Shown here in pieces: positions 1-5,120 of a DNA stretch of 5,167 nucleotides. Origin of the DNA: Candidatus Hodarchaeota archaeon (GTDB lineage: Archaea > Asgardarchaeota > Heimdallarchaeia > Hodarchaeales > Hodarchaeaceae); contig JAEOSP010000095.1 of the NCBI GenBank assembly GCA_016840305.1, forward strand, positions 1 to 5,167, read 5' to 3'. Below the pieces are notes generated by a model. It had not been told where the DNA came from. It saw nothing but the letters and a program-made list of their open reading frames with translations, and searched no databases. Both the position numbers and the translations under genes were made by a program. Each line of letters begins with the position of its first letter. Position 1 is the stretch's first letter.

Positions 1-136
1 AAACCCAGAACGGATATGTTTGTAACAGTAATAATACGTCTGGATCTTGCTTTTTCAACAAGTGATTTAAACCCACCGTACTTCTCTCTTGCTTTTAGTT
101 AAAGAAAATGGGGTAATAGGGAGTGGAGTAAACGAA

Positions 137-187
137 AAATTGCATAAATATTGTTTGGATACTATTTTCAGCCATAAATTGCATAAA
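137..187. repeat. Two direct copies of a 12-base motif AAATTGCATAAA
   Basis: AAATTGCATAAA occurs at 137-148 and again at 176-187, start to start 39 bases. A third CATAAA lies at 173-178 just before the second copy. Each copy contains an A/T core that could serve as a TATA element. The pair could equally be a tandem operator. No annotated gene starts close downstream, and the next start is at 381. Confidence 0.5.
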
Positions 188-302
188 GTACCCTAATTGA
201 TAAGCGTCTGCTGAATTATTAAAATAGATCAATGATTACAATTATCATCGGTTAAATCTATTTAAAAAATCAAAATTTCCTTAGGTTAAAATAGTCAGTG
301 AT

Positions 303-310
303 GCTTAAAT
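303..310 (+). promoter_or_regulatory. Candidate archaeal TATA box for the endonuclease-PINA operon
   Basis: The octamer CTTAAATA resembles the archaeal TATA consensus (TTTAWATA-like). At the usual 25-27 base spacing it would place transcription start near 330-336, giving a leader of about 45-50 bases before the ATG at 381. In AT-rich DNA such matches are common. A second candidate, ATTTAAAAAA, lies near 257-266. Confidence 0.3.
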
Positions 311-329
311 AGCGAATGGATTTTGTTAA

Positions 330-380
330 ATGCTTGATACTCCTCATGTATCTATAGTAAATGTGAGAGAATTAGAATAA
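330..380 (+). CDS. Possible 16-codon leader frame abutting the endonuclease gene
   Basis: An ATG at 330 opens a frame encoding MLDTPHVSIVNVRELE and ending in TAA at 378-380. The endonuclease ATG follows at once, so the junction reads TAAATG. Both are in the same frame, and another TAA at 327-329 closes the frame upstream. No clear Shine-Dalgarno sequence precedes it. It may be a short leader peptide whose ribosomes re-initiate on the main gene, or a chance frame. If transcription starts near 330-336 the leader ATG could be outside the mRNA. Confidence 0.2.
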   Translation: MLDTPHVSIVNVRELE

Positions 381-1016
381 ATGTCAGATGAACAAACATC
401 TCAAGAGGATACCCCCCCAAGTTTAATGTTCGACATGAAAGAAGCACAGATACATGTCAGTAAACCATTAGCTTCAGAGATCTTTGAAAATGGATATTTT
501 GGTATCTGGACTGAGGATGCCTCGTTATGTTTAGAACCAGAAGAAATACTTTTATTACTAGATAGGGGCAGAATAGAAGTAATAAATGAGGAGACGAAGG
601 AAGCCATCTCTTCTGAAGAGCTTGTGATTCACTTTACAAAGATAAATCGCAATTTTTGGAGTCGTTATCTTGTTTACAAGGATTTACGTAATCGTGGTTA
701 TGTTGTAAGTATTGGTACTAGAATCACAGCTCCTTTTCGCATCTATTCACGTGGCGGAAAACCAGGTGAATCTGTTAGTAAAAAAGTCATTTACCCAATC
801 CCTGAAGGAGAAGATATAGACCTTGATCTCTTAGATCAAATTGTAAAACAAGCAAAAATTGATAGAAAAAAACTTATATTATCAGTTCTTGATCGATTAG
901 GGGACGTAACATACTATCAAGCATCTCAGCTTGAACTAGAGTTTAATGAACTTGAGTATGAATACAGAGATGAGATCTCTTCATCACCTGACAATGAAAA
1001 TGTTGATGTCGAATGA
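381..1016 (+). CDS. endA: tRNA-splicing endonuclease EndA family subunit, probably structural (catalytic His absent)
   Basis: The family cuts introns out of precursor tRNA at bulge-helix-bulge sites. Residues about 15-70 form the N-terminal EndA domain, with the typical NGYFGIW and LEPEEILLLLDRGRIEV segments. Residues about 85-180 form the nuclease-fold domain, with the hallmark YLVYKDLRNRGYVVSIGT (residues 96-113) and KKLILSVLDRLGDVTYY (163-179). The catalytic Tyr (Y122 in FRIYSRGG) and Lys (K163, or K164) are kept. The catalytic His expected 10-11 residues after the Tyr is replaced (V132 or S133), and no histidine occurs anywhere after H84. That loss is typical of the beta subunit in (alpha-beta)2 enzymes, so I infer a structural role with a catalytic partner elsewhere. 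Residues after 180 form an acidic tail. The start is bounded by a TAA directly upstream; only a weak GTGA lies 5' of it. A C7 run at 412-418 follows the start, with in-frame ATGs at 426 and 435 as alternatives. The stop overlaps the next gene by four bases. Confidence 0.88.
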   Translation: MSDEQTSQEDTPPSLMFDMKEAQIHVSKPLASEIFENGYFGIWTEDASLCLEPEEILLLLDRGRIEVINEETKEAISSEELVIHFTKINRNFWSRYLVYKDLRNRGYVVSIGTRITAPFRIYSRGGKPGESVSKKVIYPIPEGEDIDLDLLDQIVKQAKIDRKKLILSVLDRLGDVTYYQASQLELEFNELEYEYRDEISSSPDNENVDVE

Positions 1017-2887
1017 ACAACCGTTTTGATTTTGATTCTGAAGATGAAAAAGGTTTTATCCCCGATACTTCGGTTATTATTAATGGTAAATTAAAAAAAC
1101 TTGTGAAAGAGAATTTCTTTGAAGCTGAATCAGTCATTTTCATTCATCCGGCTCTTTTAGCAGAGTTAGAACATCAAGCCAACGAGGGAAAACAGAAAGG
1201 AATCACTGGTTTGACTCAACTAAAAGCCATTCGCGAACTTTGTTCCCAAAAAGAAGTTGGTTTTTCTTATAAAGGTAGAATACCCCGTTCCTATGAGATT
1301 AGTGAAATTGATGCATTAATCCGCAATTTTGCATGGCAACAAGGAGGAACGCTCATAACTTCTGACAAAATTCAAAACCTGAGCGCTCAATCAATAGGAA
1401 TTAATACGATTTTCCTTGAGTCTAGGTCAGTTAATGATGTTAAGAAGGAGCTAAACATAGAGAAATATTTTGATAAGGAAACAATGAGTATTCACTTGAA
1501 ACAAGGCTCTCACACTTATGTAAAGAAAGGGAAACCAGGGGAGGTAGAATTCATCAGATACTCAGATGATAAGGTCAGCAAAAATCAATTGATTGAGTAT
1601 GCAGAAGAAATATTAGATAAAGCAGATTACTTTCCAGATACATTTATTGAGATAGATAGAAAAACTTCAACAATTGTCCAATATGAAGATAAAAGAATCG
1701 TTATTACAAGACCTCCCTTTTCAGATGGGTGGGAAATTACAGCAGTTAGACCATTAAAAAGAATGACACTTGAAGAATATAATCTTTCAGATCGTCTTAT
1801 CCAGAGATTAGAAAAGACAGCAGACGGAATTTTAGTCGCTGGAAGCCCAGGAGCGGGAAAAACAACTTTTACGAGAGCTTTGGTTTTTCATTATCATAAA
1901 AAAGGAAAAAATATTAAAACAATAGAATCTCCCAGAGATCTAGATTTGAATGATGAAATAACTCAGTACTCAAAGAATTTTGGAATAAATTCTGAAATTC
2001 ATGATATTCTCTTACTCTCAAGACCAGATTATACATTTTTCGATGAAATTCGGGATGCAGATGATTTCCGTCTATACACAGATCTAAGATTAGCAGGAAT
2101 TGGACTAGTGGGCGTTATACATTCTAGTACTGCAATTGATGCTATTCAGAGATTTATTGGAAGATTGGAACTAGGAGTTATACCAAGTGTACTGGATACT
2201 ATTTTATACATCGATTCGGGGCAAGTAGCAACTGTACTTGAGGTTAAAATGGTTGTGAAAGTACCTTCAGGATTAGTTGAGAACGATTTAGCACGACCAG
2301 TGGTTGAAGTACGTGATTTTGCAACTGGGGACATTGCATTTGAGATGTACACGTTTGGGGAACAAACCGTCGTAATTCCAGTTGGAGAAGGAAATAAAAA
2401 ATCAATAAAGAAAAATAAAGCAATTATTTCAGATATAGAAGAATTGATTGGTCAGTACGCGACCCAACCTGTGAAAATTGTACCAAAGGATCAATATGGA
2501 AGACGTTACGTGATACATTCTGCAATGGAAGATATATCACGGATTGTAGGTAAGAAAGGGGCAACTATACGCATGCTAGAGAATATTTTAAATGTTAAAC
2601 TTGATGTTAACAAAGATCCATCAGATTTTTCCCCCGCAAATAGAGCAATACTCAACAAGCATATTGTATCAATCCATAAAAGAACAATCATTTTAAATTT
2701 TCCAAAACGTCTCAAAAACCGTGATATTACATTTTTCGTCAAAGATAATATTGATGGGTATATTAGAGAATTCCACACTGGAACAACATCAAAAACTGGC
2801 AAAATGAAAATAGCCACAAATAGTGAGATTGGTCAAATTTTCCTATCCGCTTTTGAGGACGAACAGGTTCAAATATTCTGGGAATAA
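1013..2887 (+). CDS. PINA-like PIN-ATPase-KH protein (COG1855 family)
   Basis: This is a full-length archaeal protein of 624 residues, the usual family size. An N-terminal PIN nuclease domain (about 13-140) keeps all four expected acidic residues: D18 in FIPDTS, E51 in AELEHQA, D100 in EIDALIR and D118 in TSDK. A VirB11/PilT-like secretion-type ATPase core follows (about 205-450), with Walker A GSPGAGKTT (277-285), Walker B region YTFFDEIRDADD (D344, E345) and a His-box-like GVIHSST (H370). A KH domain (about 485-535) has the GxxG loop IVGKKG (G513-G516), followed by a beta-rich, basic C-terminal extension of about 90 residues. The Sulfolobus relative PINA is a hexameric ATPase reported to promote Holliday-junction branch migration and to interact with the resolvase Hjc. 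A PilT label would mislead, as nothing here suggests pili. Its ATG lies in the ATGA overlap with the endonuclease gene and has no strong ribosome site, so translation is probably coupled. Whether the PIN domain cuts RNA or DNA cannot be told from sequence. Confidence 0.93.
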   Translation: MNNRFDFDSEDEKGFIPDTSVIINGKLKKLVKENFFEAESVIFIHPALLAELEHQANEGKQKGITGLTQLKAIRELCSQKEVGFSYKGRIPRSYEISEIDALIRNFAWQQGGTLITSDKIQNLSAQSIGINTIFLESRSVNDVKKELNIEKYFDKETMSIHLKQGSHTYVKKGKPGEVEFIRYSDDKVSKNQLIEYAEEILDKADYFPDTFIEIDRKTSTIVQYEDKRIVITRPPFSDGWEITAVRPLKRMTLEEYNLSDRLIQRLEKTADGILVAGSPGAGKTTFTRALVFHYHKKGKNIKTIESPRDLDLNDEITQYSKNFGINSEIHDILLLSRPDYTFFDEIRDADDFRLYTDLRLAGIGLVGVIHSSTAIDAIQRFIGRLELGVIPSVLDTILYIDSGQVATVLEVKMVVKVPSGLVENDLARPVVEVRDFATGDIAFEMYTFGEQTVVIPVGEGNKKSIKKNKAIISDIEELIGQYATQPVKIVPKDQYGRRYVIHSAMEDISRIVGKKGATIRMLENILNVKLDVNKDPSDFSPANRAILNKHIVSIHKRTIILNFPKRLKNRDITFFVKDNIDGYIREFHTGTTSKTGKMKIATNSEIGQIFLSAFEDEQVQIFWE

Positions 2888-2930
2888 AAAAAAGGAGACC
2901 CCGTAAGGGGAAAAATTTCATTACTCCTCT
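2886..2930. terminator. Hairpin and oligo-T terminator between convergent genes
   Basis: Thirty-three bases separate the two stop codons. CCCC (2899-2902) pairs with GGGG (2907-2910) around a GTAA loop, and AGGAG (2893-2897) can pair with CTCCT (2924-2928) as an outer stem. Read on the minus strand, the inner hairpin is followed by TCTCC and a run of eight T (2886-2893), which suits termination of the membrane-protein transcript. On the plus strand only short T runs follow, so the PINA transcript may read into the 3' end of the opposing gene. Archaeal termination depends mainly on the oligo-T tract, so the hairpin's role is uncertain. Confidence 0.5.
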
Positions 2931-4603
2931 TTGAATATTTCTCTAAGGCGTCTAAGCTCCTTTAACATTTCTCCCCGCAATTCTGCAATACTTGTAGATC
3001 TTGCATCCGCAACTAAATCTAAAGGAGAATCAGATGTGGCAGTAGGAGTCAAAACAGAATCTGCTGAGACAGGGGAAGGTGGAGCAATACTTGGTGAGGG
3101 CATCGGAGGTGGAGTAGCTTGTGGTACACTTCTAGGAGGCAGAGGCATTGACGGAGGAGGAGAGGGGGGAGCACTAGCAGCAGATTTGGGAGCAACTGGA
3201 GGAAGAGGGGGAGGGGATTTTGCAGTTACCTTTGGAGGAGTGACATCTCCAAGTGCAGTTTCAAAAATCGCGCCAACTTTATCGGCTGTGCGTGTTTTTG
3301 ATGGTTCTTTTCGAATACTACTAATCTTAGATTTATAGGATCTGATACGATTTTCATATTGTTTTAGTAAAGTCTCATAAACCCTGGGTCTAAACTTATC
3401 CTCTCTTACAGCTTCTTTAAATTGATTAATAAGTGCTGCTTCACTCTTACTTAAAATTTCAAGATACGTGACCATTTCTGATGGTGTTGTTTTTAGATCG
3501 CGGAATGACTCTGTGGTCAAACCAGAAGAAACATCGCCACTTACATCTTCTGTTTCGAAATAGATAATAGAATTGATGATTATGAGAGAGAAAAACGACA
3601 ATACAGCCCCATACATGAAATAAAAGTCCCAAGTAAATCCAGCTAGATTATCTGGTAAACTTATAATGTCAACAATTTCAGGAGAGGATGATGCAGCTAA
3701 TAATAAAGAGATAATGAACATAAATACTCCTAATAAAAGAACAAATATCCAGACTACACTTAGCTTATTTAAAAAACTTGAAAAATCCCTAGAACTTGAG
3801 AGAATCCCAGTTGTTAAAACTAACAGTAAACTACCAAACCAAAACCACACAAACCACTCTGTATTTAGAATTGCGGAGGGTTCAAGGATTTCAATTCGAA
3901 TAGCGAGAGAGAGAATTATGAGTGCAAAGCTAATTGCTACACCAATGATCCAAAGAATTCTAATCTTATGGAAGAAATCTCGCAGATTAGTACTAGCTCC
4001 AATTAATAATGGTGAAAACCCAAGTAGAATGAAAATTCCTCCTGATAGGAAAAACGCATCCCATCCTATGTCTGGTATTTGAATTAGAGTATCGAGATAA
4101 TGTCCATACACTAAAACAGCTGCTATTTCTAAAACAATACCAACAATTATTAGCGCTAAATAAACGTACTTTAAATTCCATAATCGATCTCGATCTTTAA
4201 TGGCAAAAAGTAAAGGTAATAGTCCTAAAATAAAAATTGTTGCTGAAATTGTGAAATAATCTATCCAGGAATGTTGTACATCAATTGGAGTTAGATAAAT
4301 GCCATATACCAAAAATGAATAAATAAGCCCCAAAATGCCTACACATACCATAAGTATTAAGTGAGGGAAAATTTTCTTAACACTCGTCTTTGCACGAGCA
4401 TCCATACCAGATAAAACGGGTAAGGCCGTTATTAATGTTAAATAAATCCCAAAGGCAATAAGTATTTTGTAATCAAAACCTATTAACAACCTGTTTGATG
4501 AAGCTGCGCCCGTGAAATAGAGAAAACCAAATAATATGCTCACAATACCGAGTGTTGTAAATGTTAGTAGTCCTTTTGATGCCTTAACGAATGTTTCTCT
4601 CAA
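2921..4603 (-). CDS. Ten-helix membrane protein with proline-rich linker and C-terminal amphipathic helix, unknown function
   Basis: I do not recognise a named family. The 560 residues hold about ten hydrophobic helices, near 11-31, 46-65, 81-103, 114-134, 145-168, 182-202, 215-237, 249-269, 281-303 and 325-348. They fall into five similar two-helix units of about 70 residues. There is no cleavable signal peptide. The part after residue 350 is probably cytoplasmic. It comprises a charged helical stretch (about 375-432), a proline-rich linker (about 455-513, including PPPLPP) and a final amphipathic helix with ELRGEMLKELRRLREIF (541-557). The start is TTG at 4601-4603, chosen because GGAG lies nine bases upstream on the coding strand and the next Met (M67) would delete two helices. 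The gene converges on PINA and has its own upstream TATA-like signal, so it is not part of that operon. A membrane scaffold or receptor that recruits a soluble partner through its tail is conceivable, but that is inference. Confidence 0.85.
   Translation of the reverse strand: MRETFVKASKGLLTFTTLGIVSILFGFLYFTGAASSNRLLIGFDYKILIAFGIYLTLITALPVLSGMDARAKTSVKKIFPHLILMVCVGILGLIYSFLVYGIYLTPIDVQHSWIDYFTISATIFILGLLPLLFAIKDRDRLWNLKYVYLALIIVGIVLEIAAVLVYGHYLDTLIQIPDIGWDAFFLSGGIFILLGFSPLLIGASTNLRDFFHKIRILWIIGVAISFALIILSLAIRIEILEPSAILNTEWFVWFWFGSLLLVLTTGILSSSRDFSSFLNKLSVVWIFVLLLGVFMFIISLLLAASSSPEIVDIISLPDNLAGFTWDFYFMYGAVLSFFSLIIINSIIYFETEDVSGDVSSGLTTESFRDLKTTPSEMVTYLEILSKSEAALINQFKEAVREDKFRPRVYETLLKQYENRIRSYKSKISSIRKEPSKTRTADKVGAIFETALGDVTPPKVTAKSPPPLPPVAPKSAASAPPSPPPSMPLPPRSVPQATPPPMPSPSIAPPSPVSADSVLTPTATSDSPLDLVADARSTSIAELRGEMLKELRRLREIFKEE
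3065..3241 (-). repeat. Proline-rich low-complexity linker coding segment
   Basis: This is the part of the membrane-protein gene encoding residues 455-513, where proline dominates with Ser and Ala. The cluster PPPLPP occurs at 465-470 and further triple prolines at 482-484 and 498-500. It links the cytoplasmic helical region to the C-terminal helix and is probably extended and flexible. On the + (template) strand it appears as GGAGG-rich purine DNA, visibly richer in G than its surroundings. Confidence 0.8.
3554..4591 (-). repeat. Five tandem two-helix membrane units (protein-level repeat)
   Basis: The membrane domain can be cut into units at residues about 5-72, 73-141, 142-210, 211-277 and 278-350. 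Each has a first helix often preceded by Lys and an aromatic residue, a polar loop, then an aromatic/acidic step into the second helix: FDYKI (43), WIDYF (113), WDAFF (181), WFVWF (250) and WDFYF (325). Units 2 and 3 also share a GLLPLL / GFSPLL end. The DNA itself is not visibly repetitive, so the duplication is old. Confidence 0.55.
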
Positions 4604-4610
4604 TGAATTA

Positions 4611-4618
4611 GTCTCCTT
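4611..4618 (-). promoter_or_regulatory. Shine-Dalgarno site fixing a TTG start
   Basis: On the coding strand the sequence AAGGAGAC is followed by TAATTCA and then the TTG at 4603. The GGAG core ends nine bases before the start codon, a good spacing. No ATG or GTG in this frame lies near, so this site decides the TTG start. Confidence 0.7.
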
Positions 4619-4663
4619 TTCATCAGTTCAGAAATTTCTATTTATTCCCTATATTAATCCTCG

Positions 4664-4673
4664 TATTTTTAAA
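4664..4673 (-). promoter_or_regulatory. Candidate TATA box for the membrane-protein gene
   Basis: On the minus strand the sequence reads TTTAAAAATA, close to an archaeal TATA box. Transcription would start near 4643, giving a leader of about 40 bases that includes the ribosome site. A second A/T element, GAATAAATA, lies nearer the gene at about 4641-4649 and would leave a shorter leader. Confidence 0.4.
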
Positions 4674-5068
4674 GTCTAGTGAAATAATATCAAACTTTTT
4701 AGAGCCGACAAAAAAATACATACTAAGTTTTTCAGGTTTTTTCTGCCTTAATTACACTTAAATTAAGCTCTTTTCAAATCTCTAACAAGTAAATCGACTT
4801 ATGTTTAATTTAAATGTCTCTTTCAAAATGGGTATTGAAATTCTACTAAGAGCAAACAGAAAATAAACTGATTCAAGGATTATCTCTCCCCAACGTTAAT
4901 TCATGAGCACTTCTGTTAGTATAACGTTTTATAATAATATTAAGATAAGCTCACACGAGAAAAGATCAAAAAACTCATAATTTAACCCCAAGAAACGGTT
5001 AAAAATTAAGATTAAAAATAAGAATTCATTGCGATTGTCATTATATTTATAGATCGCATAGTAATTGT

Positions 5069-5107
5069 TGTATATCAAACAAAGCGTTGTGTCAGAATAA
5101 ATATAAA
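5069..5107 (+). promoter_or_regulatory. Candidate TATA elements for the tRNA gene
   Basis: Two A/T elements precede the tRNA: GTTGTATATC near 5067-5076 and AATAAATATAAA at 5096-5107. The first would start transcription near 5098-5100 with a leader of about 20 bases removed by RNase P. The second is close to the tRNA and would start transcription at or just inside its 5' end, so the first fits better. Confidence 0.3.
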
Positions 5108-5120
5108 CTCTATATATACT

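Larger units (their letters stand above)
1..380. other. Left intergenic region without a supported gene
   Basis: No full gene is supported here. The + strand frame beginning at base 1 is open to a TAA at 100-102, so the tail of an upstream gene is possible, but its 33 residues look like nothing I recognise. The minus strand from about 98 down to base 1 is also open and has a coding-like amino-acid mix, but it follows a TAA and contains no ATG, GTG or TTG. The rest is AT-rich and holds the promoter-like elements, the repeated 12-mer and the tiny leader frame listed separately. Confidence 0.5.
4604..5120. other. AT-rich intergenic region with no supported gene
   Basis: About 517 bases separate the membrane-protein start from the tRNA. 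The stretch is strongly AT-rich with short homopolymers: T5 at 4696-4700, A7 at 4710-4716, T5 at 4728-4732 and T6 at 4737-4742. The A7 run reads as T7 on the minus strand, so the cluster could stop transcription in either direction. Short open frames exist, such as 21 codons at 4801-4866, but none has a ribosome site or a recognisable product. Confidence 0.5.

Noticed and set aside
1..187. Minus-strand frame with a coding-like stretch (AREKYGGFKSLVEKARSRR) and ATGs further upstream in the same frame
   Set aside because: A TAA at about 99-101 separates the ATGs from the stretch, the part before the stop looks non-coding, and the part after it has no start codon. It could be a decayed gene, but the visible length is too short to say so.
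1013..2887. Type IV pilus retraction (PilT) or Tad-secretion ATPase
   Set aside because: The ATPase core is of that superfamily, but the PIN domain in front and KH domain behind define the COG1855/PINA family, and no pilin or secretion genes are nearby.
2931..3338. 135-codon + strand frame rich in Gly
   Set aside because: It is the complement of the proline-rich part of the membrane-protein gene. Gly-rich shadow frames are expected opposite proline codons.
3666..4082. 138-codon + strand frame
   Set aside because: It lies wholly opposite the membrane-domain coding sequence, has no ribosome site and no recognisable domain.
2921..4603. Known transporter or respiratory-complex subunit
   Set aside because: No family motif is visible. 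Conserved charged residues inside helices, expected for ion or substrate transport, are not evident, and the five-unit repeat plus Pro-rich tail does not match a transporter I know.
2890..4620. Ten-base inverted repeat AAAAGGAGAC / GTCTCCTTTT flanking the membrane-protein gene
   Set aside because: The right copy is the gene's ribosome-binding site and the left one is part of the terminator region. There is no transposase or target duplication, so a mobile-element reading is not supported.
4801..4866. 21-codon + strand frame MFNLNVSFKMGIEILLRANRK
   Set aside because: No ribosome site, no recognisable product, and such frames are common by chance at this length.
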